Shown: positions 33,601-44,099 of the stretch, in pieces
Layout: each line of letters opens with the position of its first letter
Position numbering within the stretch: the stretch's first letter is position 1
Source: Ancistrus triradiatus
Taxonomy: Eukaryota; Chordata; Actinopteri; Siluriformes; Loricariidae
Reading direction: 5' to 3'
Assembly (NCBI GenBank): GCA_025084515.1
Contig: JAJAGP010002214.1
Span: 62,001 to 126,000, forward strand
DNA length: 64,000 nt
Notes under the pieces: model-generated
Seen by the model: the letters and a program-made list of their open reading frames with translations, nothing else
Told to the model about the DNA's origin: nothing
Database searches by the model: none
Made by a program: the position numbers and the translations under genes

Positions 33601-35205
33601 ATAACAATAACTGTGGCGCCTGAGTTGGTGTGACGGGCTCTACTGAGAGTCATGACGCTCTCCAGTACGGAGCTATTCAACGACGTTAACAGCCTTGAAG
33701 CACAAAAAATTGGCACGGCAGACAAAGATACGGGGCTAGGTGATGCATTTTGTTCAGGTAAGGAACTACGAGACACAATGTGCTTGGAATGGAGCTAACA
33801 TGATCAGGTACGAAACTACGGAGCAGTACGAACTCAGACATGGAACGTAGTGGCCCATCCGACTCAGGGATGGGGCTAAGTTGCGTGACAGATTCAGGTA
33901 TGGAACTAAAAAACATGGCGTGCTCAGGCTCGGAGCTACTTGATGCTAAAAGTGCAGCTACGGGGTTAGAAGCCACAATGTCCGTGGAAATGGGGTTTAC
34001 GAACTCTGACTTAGAGCTAACATGCTAAAAACTAAAGGCCGTGGTGTGCTCGGTACTATACGAAACTATACGATGCCAACGGTGTATGCACGGAGCTAGG
34101 AGGCGCGACCTGTGTGGAATTGGAGTTAACAAACTCGAATACAGAGCCAACATGCTCAGACATGAAACCAAAAGGCGTGGCATGCTCGGATATGGAACTA
34201 AACAATGCTAACGAGATGGACATAGAATCAACAAACTCAGTATTGAAGCTAACGTACTCGACTATGGAACCAGAGGGCGCAGTACACTTAGATACAGAAC
34301 TATACAAAGCTACCAATTCAGACACAGAACCAACTACTTCAGGGTTGGAGCTAATATGCTCAACTACGGAACCAGAAGGCACAATGCGCTCAGACACTGA
34401 ACTACATGAAGCTAACAATTCAGACACAGAATAAAAAAATTCAGGTAAAGCACCAACATGCTCTGATACCAAACTAAAGGGCACAACGGGCTCAGATACG
34501 GAGACAAGTGGCGCTTTGGACTGCTTAGCTCCCGAGCTCGTCAGTCCTAACAGGTCAGCTACTGAGCTAGCGTGCTCAAATACAGGGTTATTGGATGCTA
34601 ACTTGCTCAAATATAGGGTTATTGGATGCTAGCGACTCAGGTACTGAGCTAGCAGGCACTAACGGCTCAGGTACTGAGCTAGTGGGTGCTAACGACTGAT
34701 CAACAGAGCTAACTTGCTCATCTAAAGGGCTTTCATACTTGAATGTTAAGTTAACATGCTCAAACATGGGGCTACGGTGTGCTAATGGCTCCTCCATGGG
34801 GTTAGTGTGCTCACACATGAAGCTTCCATGCTGGAATACTGGGCCAACAGACACTAACTGCTCTGGTACTGAGCTACAGGGCGCAAACAGGTCATCTACA
34901 AAACTATGAGGCACAGGGGCTCAGATTCGGACCTAGCGTTCTCAAATACAGAGCGAACATGCACAAACTCTAGGCTACTAGACGCTATTGGATTAGCTAC
35001 TAAGCTAGCGTGCTCAAATTTAAGGCTACCAGATGCTATCGGCTCAGATACTGAGCTAACATGCTCAAATACAGGGCTTCCGGATGCTATCGGCTCAGGT
35101 ACTGAGCTAGTGTGCTTAAACACAGGACTACTAGATGCTATCGGCTCAGGTACTGAGCTAGCATGTTCAAATACAGGGCTAACCTGCTCAGCTAGCGAAC
35201 TATGG
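33601..35205 (-). repeat. Degenerate coding array, 51-bp units in its right part
   Basis: From about 34930 to 35200 the unit is 51 bp and reads on the minus strand as 17 residues (SSVPEPIASGSPVFEHV and variants), at least five times. Toward 33700 the units become longer and degenerate (for example SSVSERIVPSGSVVEHISSN). Minus-strand frames at 34056-34610, 34588-34914 and 34896-35237 cover most of it. The sequence is rich in Ser, Pro, Val and Glu; no known domain is visible. Confidence 0.75.
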
Positions 35206-35207
35206 TG

Positions 35208-35368
35208 AACTATAAACTTAAGCAAAGAACATGGCATTTAGAGCGCAAGTGGAGACATAGTAAATTGGAGGTGTTTAAGATTGCTTGGAGGGACAGCATG
35301 GCAGAGTATAAGCATGCCCTCACTAAAGCTAAAGCTGCATACTTCTCTTCAATCATAGAGAAAAATAA
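35208..35368 (+). mobile_element. LINE X linker fragment
   Basis: The + strand reads LKQRTWHLERKWRHSKLEVF, then KIAWRDSMAEYKHALTKAKA, the linker between endonuclease and RT. It is cut by the assembly gap. A close relative is at 38560-38699. Confidence 0.8.
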
Positions 35369-35468
35369 NNNNNNNNNNNNNNNNNNNNNNNNNNNNNNNN
35401 NNNNNNNNNNNNNNNNNNNNNNNNNNNNNNNNNNNNNNNNNNNNNNNNNNNNNNNNNNNNNNNNNNNN
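35369..35468. other. Assembly gap (100 N)
   Basis: Exactly 100 N bases, probably a placeholder of unknown true length. It lies at the edge of a tandem array, a typical cause of collapse. Confidence 1.
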
Positions 35469-36075
35469 CGAGGCGACGATGCTTGACAGCAGAGGCGAGG
35501 CGACGATGCTTGACAGCAGAGGCGAGGCGACGATGCTTGACAGCGGAGACGAGGCGACGATGCTTGACAGCGGAGACGAGGCGACAATGCTTGACAGCGG
35601 AGACGAGGCGACGAGTGGAGGTTGCTGGAGAGCGGAGTCGACGACGGGTGGCTGCAGAGCAGAGTCGACGACGGGTGGCTGCAGAGCAGATTCGACGACG
35701 GGTGGCTGCAGAGCAGAGTCGATGATGTGTGGCTGCAGAGCGGAGTCGTGGACGACGTGAGGCTGCCGAGCGGAGTCGTGGACGACGTGAGGCTGCCGAG
35801 CGGAGTCGTGGACGACGTGAGGCTGCAGAGCGGAGTCGTGGACGACGTGAGGCTGCCGAGCGGAGTCGTGGACAACGTGGCGCTTGAGAGCAGAGTCGTG
35901 GGCGACGTGGCGCTTGAGAGCAGAGTCGTGGGCGACGTGGCGCTTGAGAGCAGAGTCGTGGGCGACGTGGCGCTTGAGAGCAGAGTCGTGGGCGACGGGA
36001 CGCTTGAGAGCAGAGTCGTGGACGACGGGACGCTTGAGAGCAGAGTCGTGGATGACGTGACGCAAGGACGAACAG
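35469..36075. repeat. GC-rich tandem array of 27- and 30-bp units
   Basis: It starts with 27-bp units (gaggcgacgatgcttgacag core), shifts to ggtggctgcagagc units of 27 bp, then to 30-bp units (ctgccgagcggagtcgtgga and cttgagagcagagtcgtggg). Both periods are multiples of three, so five long frames cross it; none has a recognisable domain. It continues into the gap on the left. Confidence 0.9.
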
Positions 36076-36243
36076 TGCTGCGCGACGGAACGCGACGGGC
36101 ACGGAGTACAAGTGTTGAAACGCGAGGTGGGTACCTCGCGGTTGTGCCTTTATAGGTCGTCCCATGGCTGAACGCAATCACGGTGATCGCGGTGGGACGA
36201 CCCGATTGGTCCGCCTTCCAGTGCGCGCTGCCGTGGTGCGTGA
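36076..36243 (-). mobile_element. LTR 5' part (U3-like) next to the GC-rich array
   Basis: On the minus strand it starts tgtcacgcaccacggcagcg at 36243, has a CCAAT-like accaatcggg and a tataaagg box near 36150, and runs straight into the tandem array. This suggests the array lies just downstream of an LTR promoter. The other end of the element is lost in the gap. Confidence 0.55.
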
Positions 36244-36700
36244 CAATGGACATATTTTAGATTTAGTAATCACATGAGGTGTTAGCATTAATACGGACAA
36301 GATTACTGAGGTAGCAGTTTCAGATCACTACCTCATTTTTTTGTATGCAGGTGTATCGCTTGACCTGAGTGCTATAAAAACTAAGGTTGTTAAAAACTGA
36401 TATTTCAACTAAAATGGGATTTATTGACACTGCAAATTGACCAGAACCCAAGTATTGCAATAACTGTGCATGAGATGGTTCAGAATTTCAATATTAGTAT
36501 ATCCAAAGCTTTAGACAGAGTGGTGTATGTACATAAAAAAAACTGTGCCATTACAAAGATGAGTGAATGAGAAAATGAGAGAATTTGCCATGAAGCAGAA
36601 TGAATCTAGAGGAAAAACAGACTAAGTGAATGTCTGTAGATTTTAAAAAATAAGTATTGTTACCAAGGACAGGTAGTATTTCAGCAGATAAATGTTTTTC
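36244..36700 (+). mobile_element. LINE X fragment, end of endonuclease
   Basis: The + strand shows a GHILDLVIT block and an SDHYLIF block (SDH active-site motif), followed by a decayed linker. Many stops. Confidence 0.6.
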
Positions 36701-36980
36701 TCCTCATTGATATTGCAGTGTTGGTGTGGATGAAAATGCCTCATTCGAGGCAGGAAATTTGCTCATAATGCAGATCTTTATTAACAGTCAACTGACAAAA
36801 TTACCAGCCCTGACAAGGACTGTGTGGGGGGAAGGACAATGCAGCACAGCCCGGCTCCATGAACCCACCCTGACACACCTCAGCAAAAAATATAATCTGA
36901 CTGTAATAAGGAAACGAGTAAGAGATTGTAAAAAGTACCGTATATACGATAAAAATGCGATCGGGAATTAAAACAGTTAA
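36701..36980. other. Unassigned intron DNA
   Basis: An 81-codon frame at 36726-36971 has no recognisable motif and no context supporting a gene. Confidence 0.4.
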
Positions 36981-36989
36981 AAAGTAAAA

Positions 36990-38699
36990 AAAAAATGCTA
37001 ACAGAAATAAACAGCATGCACCCCATGCCGAATCAGAGCAACTGAATCAGGGTTGCCAGATGCTCAAAATTCTTGTGTCATAGGTGACTATTTTATGACA
37101 CATGAATTTAGCTACCCCTTTAGGGACACCGGCAGCCTGGATTACATGTATCCTGGAAGCCAGAGTACCAGACATTGTAGCGAGCCTTAGCGCTGATTTT
37201 GTAGGTGATTAGAGTTGCAAAGGCGATGTCTGATGCAGTACTATGCTCTGGCCCCATCATAATGCGGTGAGGTGACCAAGCCTACAGCAGGTTATAGTCG
37301 CTGAACTGCTTTCTGTCCAAGGGCTGCTCGTGAAAACAACGTGATCTTTATAGATAATTGGACAAACTTTGAGGGTAAGCCTGGCCTTTCAGGATGAGAC
37401 GGTGTCCATCCCACTCGGGAGGGTGCTGCTGTCATCTCCAGCAACATTGCCCATAGTCTTATGGCAGTGTTAGTTAGGGGCTTACTATCCAGAGCTGGGG
37501 TCAGGCAGACAGTCAGCAGACAGTCAGGCTAAACCGACTGTCTGCTGGAAGCCATGCATCATCACTCAGAACTCACATTATTGAGACTGTGTCTGTTACC
37601 CGCATCTGTCCCAAACATACATTCACTCAAAACGTCTGTTTTAATAAATTCATTAGTATAAATACAAACAGCTCCCGTAGATATAACAACCTTAGACTAA
37701 AGCTAGGATTCCTTAACATTAGATCACTTACAAGCAAAGCAGTGATTGTAAATTAAATGATCACTGATAAACACTTATATGCTGTGTCTTACTGAAACTT
37801 GGATTAGACCAGATGAATATTTAGCCTTAAATGAAGCCTCATCTCCTGTATACAGTTACGCTCATCGCCCTCCGTCTAATGGTCGTGGGCGAGGCATAGC
37901 CACAATTTTTGACAAAGAGTAGGTGTTGCCACTAAATCCCATTACAAGGCTAATTCATTTGAAATACTGATTCTTAATGGGACTGATCCATTATGATGGA
38001 AGTCAAAACTAGACTCTTTTCAGCTTATCACTATTTACTGCCCTCCAGGTCCTTATTCAGAATTTCTTCAGGAATATTCTTTCCTGCTTAGTACTTTCAA
38101 CAGATAAGGCTTTAATTGTAGGTGATTTTAATACTCACTTTGACAATGAGCAGTATCCACATAAAATTGCTTTTGAGTCCATCTTAGAATCCATGATTAT
38201 CACTCAGAATGTGATGGAATCAACCCACCACTGTAATCATACTTTAGATCTAATATTAACATTTGGTATCAATATAGATAACCTTCATGTTCCCACAAAG
38301 TGATTTGATTTCTGAACACCATCTTTTAGTATTTGAGCTATCTCTAATAAATAACATCCTACTGCCTTGTTATCACACCAAACACACTATTACATCTGCC
38401 ACTCCAGCTGTGTTTATTAATACAGTACCAGACTTAAAATTTAATACATCTACAGAGCCCAATCATTTTGAGTGTGTAAGTGAATGATTAGACTGTGTTT
38501 TTCGCACAACCCTGGATATGATTGCTCCTGCTAGGGTCAAACGCATTAGGGAAGAAAGGCTAGCACCATGGTATAATGACCACACCCATACCTTAATGCA
38601 AACAGCATGGAGTTTAGAACATAAGTGGCAATATAGTAAATTGAAGATATTTAAGATTGCTTGGAGGGATAGCATGGAAAAGTATAAGCATGCCCCCAC
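36990..38699 (+). mobile_element. LINE X, 5' region through endonuclease to linker
   Basis: The 5' region (37130-37600) is shared with the minus-strand copy at 45480-45990 (tcccactcgggagggtgctg). The endonuclease starts near 37690 (LRLKLGFLNIRSLTSKAV) and is followed by ITIYCPPGPYSEFLQE, a GDFNTHFDNEQ block and TLDLILTFGINIDNL. The linker AWSLEHKWQYSKLKIF ends abruptly at 38699, where an LTR begins. Confidence 0.8.
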
Positions 38700-39417
38700 T
38701 GTCAGGGGTCACCCTCTGGCCGCTAATGGCCAGGAGTTAACCCGGTTTGGCAGCGTGAGCAGCAGCAGTGCGATCGCGCGTGCATCAGCCCTTCCCTGGC
38801 TTATTACGGTTTCGTGGCGACACCTGCTGCTGAGCGCTTATAAACACACCTTTGTGGCTTGCTCGGTGTTGCTGCATTCCACATGACACCGGCTCACTCT
38901 CACGCACTCGCACTGCTGGTGTGTAGACAGTATTTCCTTTGGTTTTGCTAGGGACAGCGGTACGTCTGGGGACATAAAGGTCACCAGACCGGGGCTGCCA
39001 AGAGGCAGTTCAGGTAACCTAGGGCCCTAGATAGGGTAGGGTCAGTGCTTAGAAGAGGACGCAGAGCTTATAGATTCGTCCCCTTTGCTCCCCGCGTCCA
39101 TGCCACACATGTTAAGGCACTTATTGTGATTATTAGTGTGGCATGCGACCACAGAAGCTCCGCTCAGATATCTGCGCAGTACGCATGCGCAAATCCAAAG
39201 TGCCGTTTGCGCAGCTGTGAATAGCAGCGCCGTTACGACGTGCACTTTTTTTATTTAGTTTTATTAGTTAATTACATCTTCGGTTTGTTTTATTTTCATT
39301 TATTTATTTTTATTTTGGTTATAACTACCATGAGGAGCTAACTACACTTGGGTCCCAATACCTTCATATTTTGTTTACACGGTTCGTCATTGTTTCTTAA
39401 TTTGGCGAACCGTAACA
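38700..39417 (+). mobile_element. 5' LTR of a gag-plus-array element
   Basis: A 718-bp LTR starts tgtcaggggtcaccctctgg and ends ggcgaaccgtaaca. Its first 73 bp are repeated at 40429-40501. It interrupts LINE X at 38699. A ggcttgctcgg region and tgagcgcttataaacac (TATA-like) lie near 38835. Confidence 0.8.
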
Positions 39418-39806
39418 GAATGCAGCGACCAGCCAAGGGACCCAGCGTTAGCTCCTGGACCTCTTTGGAGGTCCCCAGTCATCGCGGTCGGCAGGTTTGT
39501 TCACCCGGGTCCCGGCTGGCTTTTGGGGGACCGTTTTGTGACTTTGGCTTAGACACAGATCCAGTTATCCACCCTGAACATCACAAATTGCCCAGTTTTT
39601 GCTGCCGTAACCGTCGGCGTCCATCTGGGGTTCAGGTAGTGTCAGATGTGCCTACTATCTACCTGGACCCCCAGCCTCTTATTTCTGCCCCAGAATCAAC
39701 CAGCATTTTTAATATTCTTCAAGGTTCCCGGGATGTTCAGGAATATGTGGCTGAGTTCTGTGCCCTGGCTGAGATGAGCGGTTTAAATGAGTACTTGGGC
39801 ATTTAG
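39418..39806 (+). pseudogene. Gypsy-type gag fragment
   Basis: After the LTR the + strand begins MQRPAKGPSVSSWTSLEVPS. It then has a capsid-like segment FNILQGSRDVQEYVAEFCAL followed by AEMSGLNEYLGI and a stop at 39804-39806. The pattern of a short hydrophobic turn then VxEYVxEFxxLA is typical of gag in Gypsy elements. Only about 128 residues remain before the tandem array starts, and no pol follows. Confidence 0.65.
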
Positions 39807-40428
39807 CGCCGCCTAGCTACAAACCTGAGCAATTAAGCTCTGTTCCAGAGCTCGCCGTGTCCATTGACCCCATACTTGGGCATTTAGCGCCACCTAGCTA
39901 TGAACCTGAGCAACTAAGCTCCGTTCCAGAGCTCGCCACGCCTGTTGACCCCGTACTTGGGCATTTAGCGCCGCCTAGCTACGAATCTGAGCAATTAAGC
40001 TGCATTCCTGAGCTCGCCGTGCCTGTTGACCCCGTACTTGGGCATTTGGCGCTGCCTAGCTATGAACCTGAGCAACTAAGCTCCATTCTAGAGCTCGCCA
40101 CGCCCGTTGACCCCGTACTTGGGCATTTAGCAGCCTAGTTACATACCTGGGCTTGCCACACTCGTAAGCTCTGCATCTGAGCGATTAGGCTACGTGCCTG
40201 AGCGTTTAGCGCCGCCTAGCCCCATATCGCCAAGCTCCACACCTGAGCCACCAGTGCCGACCTCCGCCCCGAGACTTTGAGCTCTGTCCCTGAGCCCTCG
40301 AGCTCTGTCCCTGAGCCCTCGAGCTCTGTCCCTGACCCGCCAGCGCTGAGCTCTGCCACCCAAGCCTCTAAGCTCCGCCCCTGAGCAGCCAGTGCCAAGC
40401 TCCGCCTTCAAACCGGTCAGGTTATTAC
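39807..40428 (+). repeat. Tandem array, about 90-bp units, then shorter units
   Basis: Four units of about 90 bp (cttgggcatttagcgccgcc and gagctcgccgtgcctgttga cores) are open in one frame at 39857-40138 and read PVDPVLGHLAPPSYEPEQLS. From about 40260 a shorter unit, ctctgtccctgagccctcga, occurs three times. The segment ends at the 3' LTR. Confidence 0.8.
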
Positions 40429-40501
40429 TGTCAGGGGTCACTCTCTGGCCACTAATGGCCAGGAGTTAACCCGGTTTGGCGGCGTGAGCAGCAGCAGTGC
40501 G
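40429..40501 (+). mobile_element. 3' LTR start, truncated
   Basis: The first 73 bp of the LTR (tgtcaggggtcactctctgg to gagcagcagcagtgcg) are present; the rest is missing and unrelated AT-rich sequence follows. Confidence 0.8.
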
Positions 40502-41035
40502 ACTGACAAATCTATCATAAGTTAAATGTATCATGAACTGATGAGTTAATGTAGTCTATACTGTATAGTAGTGAAACCAAGCTTAAAATATTTACATTAA
40601 CCTTTAGTTGGCCAAAATCATTAACAGATTATTTTATAATAAAGTGTTGAAAAATCATATGTAATTTAGTGAGTAATGGATTGAAAGTGAATGTGAAAGC
40701 AAAACAGTATTGGTGAATATGGGTGCTTAAGGTGGTAATTCTAACTGCAGCCTGTATTGCAGAGGACTCGGTTCCTTTCATTTGTTTTAATCAATAGCTA
40801 TTTTAGGACTCATGGAGAATTATTTGCACTAAGATAAAGAAAAACACAAGAAACAGAATCTAAGCATGAGATTGCATTAGATTGTCAATCTGAATCACTG
40901 TGTGCTGAATCATGAGTACCTAGCAAATGTCAAGAACTGAGACAAATTTTTCTAATCAAAATGTGCTGAGAACCAAAGTTCTCAAAATGTGCTGAGAACC
41001 AAACTCAGCAAATTCTGAGCTGTTCAAGAACTGAC
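40502..41035. other. Unassigned AT-rich intron DNA
   Basis: No reading frame or repeat could be assigned, apart from a local duplication of about 22 bp (caaaatgtgctgagaaccaa) near 40958 and 40984. Confidence 0.5.
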
Positions 41036-41200
41036 ACATTTACATTTACATTTACAGCATTTAGCAGACACCCTTATCCAGAGTGACTTACAATCGGTAC
41101 AGTCTTACAATCCAAGCAACTGTGGGTTATGGGTCTTGCTCAAGGACCCAACAGTGGCAGCTTGTCCAGTACCTTAACCGCTAGGCTACCACAGTCCCAC
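41036..41200 (+). repeat. Dispersed fish repeat (longer copy of 4902-5030)
   Basis: Shared words are acagcatttagcagac, cccttatccagagtgactta and gctcaaggacccaacagtgg. Confidence 0.6.
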
Positions 41201-41202
41201 AG

Positions 41203-41400
41203 ACACATGACCTTAAAAAGGCCATCCATGCTCGAAAACCCTCCAATGTGGCTGAATTACAACCATTCTGCAAAGATGAGTGGGCCAAAATTCCCCCACA
41301 ATGCTATAAAAGACTCATTGCAAGTTATTGCAAACACTTTGTTTCAGTTGTTGCTGCTAAGGGTGGCCCAACCAGTTTTTAAATTTAGACCTAAAACTAA
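41203..41400 (+). mobile_element. Tc1-like transposase C-terminal fragment, + strand
   Basis: The + strand reads KPSNVAELQPFCKDEWAKIP and KRLIASY, then VVAAKGGPTSF, the C-terminal end of the same Tc1 family that lies on the minus strand at 41570-42785. The EEW-type motif is KDEWAKI here. Confidence 0.75.
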
Positions 41401-41407
41401 AACTAAT

Positions 41408-41567
41408 GAGTCAAGTCAAGTCAAGTCAGATTTATTTATATAGCGCTTTTTACAATGGAGCATTGTCTCAAAGCAACTTTACAAGTTTAGATTATCTCCT
41501 AATAACTACGTCCAATCCCAAATTGAGCGAGCCTAGGGCGACAGTGGCAAGGAAAAACTCCCTAGTT
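41408..41567 (+). repeat. SINE-like repeat (tcaagtc head)
   Basis: The repeat includes tcaagtcaagtcaagtcag, tatatagcgctttttacaat, gagcattgtctcaaagcaac and gcgacagtggcaaggaaaaa. Same family as 24379-24457 and 44985-45208. Confidence 0.75.
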
Positions 41568-41569
41568 CT

Positions 41570-42785
41570 GACTGGTTGGGCGTTGTCTAGGTCATGGCTA
41601 GGCCACTCTAGAGTCTTCATTTTGGCCATTCAAAAGTCTTTAGCCATTCAGAGGTGGACTTGCTGGTGTTTTTTGGATCATTGCTCTGTTGCAGAACCCA
41701 AGTTCATTTCAGCTTGATGTCACGAACAGACAGACGGACATTCTCCTTCAGGATTTTTTGATAGACAGAAGAATTCATAGTTCCATTTATCACAGCAAGT
41801 CTTCCAGGTCCTAAAGCAGCAAAACAGCCCCAAACCATCACACCACCACCACAACCATATTTTACTGTTGGTATTATATTCTTTTACTGAAATGATGTGA
41901 TACTTTTACAACAGATGTAATGGGGGACACACCTTCCAAAGAGTTCAACTTTTGTCTCGTCAGTCCACATATTGTTTTGCCAAAAGTATTGGAGATCATC
42001 AAAATGTGACCTGGAAAAACTGAGACGAGCTTTAATGTTCTTTTTGCTCAGCAGTGGTTTTCGTCTTGGAACTTTGCCATACAGGCCATTTTTGCCCAGC
42101 CTCTTTGTTATGGTGGAGGCATGAACACTGACCTTAACTGAGGCAAGTGAGTCCTGCAGTTCTTTGGATGTTGTTATGGTGTCTTTTGTGACCTCTTGGA
42201 TGAGTAGTTGCTGCGCTCTTGGGGTAATTTTGGTTGGCCAGCCACCCCTGGAAAGGTTCACCACTGTTCCATGTCTTCGCCATTTGTGGATAATGGCTCT
42301 CACTGTGGTTCGCTGGAGTCCCAAAGCTTTAGAAATGGCTGTGTAACCCTTTCCAAAAAGATAGATTTTAATTACTTTCATTCTTCTCGAATTTCTTTGG
42401 ATCTCGGCATGACGTGTAGCTTTTAAGAATCTTTTGGTGTACTTCACTTTGTCAGGTAGGTCCTATTTAAGTGATGTCCTGATTGAGAACAGGTGTGACA
42501 ATAATCAGGCCTGGGTGTGGCTAGAGACAGTGAACTCAGGTGTGATAAGCCAATTAAGTTATGTTTTAACAAGGGGGGCAATCACTTGTTCATACAGGAC
42601 CATGTAGGATTGGATTTTTTTCTCCCTTAATAATAAACACTTTCATTTAAAAACTGCATTTTGTGTTTACTTGTGTTGTCTTTGACTAATACTTAAATTG
42701 GTTTGATGTTCCGAAACATGTAAGTGTGACAAACATGCAAAAAAAAGGAAATCAGGAAGGGGGCAAACACTTTTTCACACCACTG
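41570..42785 (-). mobile_element. Tc1-like transposon, minus strand, 3' part deleted
   Basis: The terminal repeat at the right ends ...tttttcacaccactg at 42785, followed by TA. The transposase reads leftwards and is open for 187 codons. The region left of 41884 keeps decayed pieces to about 41590. The expected left terminal repeat is absent, so the copy is truncated. Confidence 0.8.
41884..42447 (-). pseudogene. Tc1-type transposase, N-terminal two thirds
   Basis: The frame of 187 codons contains a helix-turn-helix (YTAISKALGLQRTTVRAII), the second DNA-binding part ending KRLGKNGLYGKVPRRKPLLS and the first catalytic Asp in NMWTDETKVELFG near 41935. It then meets a stop. Decayed downstream sequence lacks a readable second Asp. 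The start MKYTKRFLKATR at 42447 is upstream of the usual Met and may not be the real one. Confidence 0.8.
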
Positions 42786-43251
42786 TAGACAGTCCAAAGT
42801 CCAACTGACCATGCTAATACAAACAATATTACAAAGTGTTAACAAAGACCATGTGCTGAACTAACCAGAACCTGCACTAAAATAGACAAATACCATGCTA
42901 ATATACACAGACACAGGAAACAAGACAAGACAATACTAAGAGAAACATGAATATTAACTAGACACAGGAATCTACTGAACATGGAAAGAGACAAGATACA
43001 AACCAGGCAAGAAGCAGGACGACACATAGGAGCCGAGAATCACCAGGGAAGTGAAAAGGCCAGACAAGGAATTTCCCATGAAGGGGAATATGTATAGGGA
43101 GCGCACAGCAGGCTGTATTTGCTCCACCTGCTTTGTAAGAGGAAAAGGGTCAGAGAGGAACCATATCAGGATGATGAAGCACTCCAACCTACCTCATACT
43201 GATATGTAAAATGTACTGTAAATGTGTAAATGTCTCTTGTGATTTTGTCAG

Positions 43252-43317
43252 GACTGGGAGCACAAGCACAAAGCACTGGTGGCTATATATCGCTCTCACC
43301 TTCTAGCTGCAGTACAG
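43252..43317 (+). CDS. ankrd24: ANKRD24-like protein, fifth exon in window
   Basis: A 66-bp exon (22 codons) between gattttgtcag and a gtgagt donor encodes DWEHKHKALVAIYRSHLLAA followed by VQ. The motif IYRSHLLAAVQ is the signature of the extreme C terminus shared by ANKRD24, RAI14 and UACA, where it directly precedes a MDE(D/E)VQ motif. That motif is found in the next exon, so this short exon is convincing despite its size. Confidence 0.8.
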
Positions 43318-43443
43318 GTGAGTAATAGATAGAACACAACTTATGCTTCAGCAGGTTTGTTTGAGTGTGATTCCATAAAAGCTGTGGTCTGATGTCACTA
43401 TTAATCCTAAACAATAAATATTGATATTTTTTTATGCCCGCAG

Positions 43444-43518
43444 GATCGAATGGATGAGGAGGTACAGGCTCTTTTGCTGCAAATCCTCAGAATGACCCAA
43501 AATGACCTAAACCATTAA
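43444..43518 (+). CDS. ankrd24: ANKRD24-like protein, terminal coding exon
   Basis: A 75-bp coding segment (24 codons plus TAA at 43516-43518) follows a gcccgcag acceptor after an intron of 126 bp. It encodes DRMDEEVQALLLQILRM and then a short tail ending DLNH. The family's C terminus has the same order: IYRxHLLxAVQ, then MDE-VQ, then a leucine-rich helix with ILxM. This closes the gene; the protein part seen in the window is about 577 residues. A Tc1-like insertion begins 36 bp after the stop codon. Confidence 0.8.
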   Translation, partial: DRMDEEVQALLLQILRMTQNDLNH

Positions 43519-43554
43519 CGTACACACACAAATTGGGGATCAATGCAGGCTATA

Positions 43555-44040
43555 CAGTGGTGCTTGAAAGTTTGTGAACCCTTTAGAATTTTCTATATTT
43601 CTGCATAAATATGACCTAAAACATCATCAGATTTTCACACAAGTCCTAAAAGTAGATAAAGAGAACCTTGGTAAAGAAATGAGAGAAAAATATTATACTT
43701 GGTCATTTATTTATAGAGGAAAATGATCCACTATTACATATTAGTGAGTGGCAAAAGTATGTGAACCACTAGTGTTAGCAGTTAATTTGAAGGTGAAATT
43801 AGTCGGGTGTTTTCAATCAATGGGATAACAATCAGGTGTAAGTGGGCATCCAGTTTTATTTAAAGAACAGGGATCTATCAAAGTCTGCTCTTCACAAAAC
43901 GTTTGCGGCAGTGTATCATGGCACAAACAAAGGAGGATCTGAGGAGCTCAGAAAAAGAGTTGATGATGCTCATCAGGCTGGAAAAGCTTACAAAAGCATC
44001 TCTAAAGAGTTTGGACTCCACCAATCCACAGACAGACAGT
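43555..44040 (+). mobile_element. Tc1-like element, family B, 5' half, in putative 3' UTR
   Basis: Preceded by TA (43553-43554), the left terminal repeat begins cagtggtgcttgaaagtttg, as in the element at 3998-4897. The N-terminal transposase segment (SALHKTFAAVYHGTNK and RKRVDDAHQAGKAYKSISKE) follows. The copy is cut near 44040, so the catalytic domain and right end are missing. Confidence 0.85.
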
Positions 44041-44099
44041 CAGTTTTGCAGCAATCCAACATTGCTATCCTGGGTGCTTTACTTTTTTGACAACTAGTG

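Noticed and set aside
35210..36253. Long minus-strand frames of 238-347 codons across the GC-rich array
   Set aside because: They run through 100 N bases and a repeat with 27/30-bp period, which keeps every frame open without selection.
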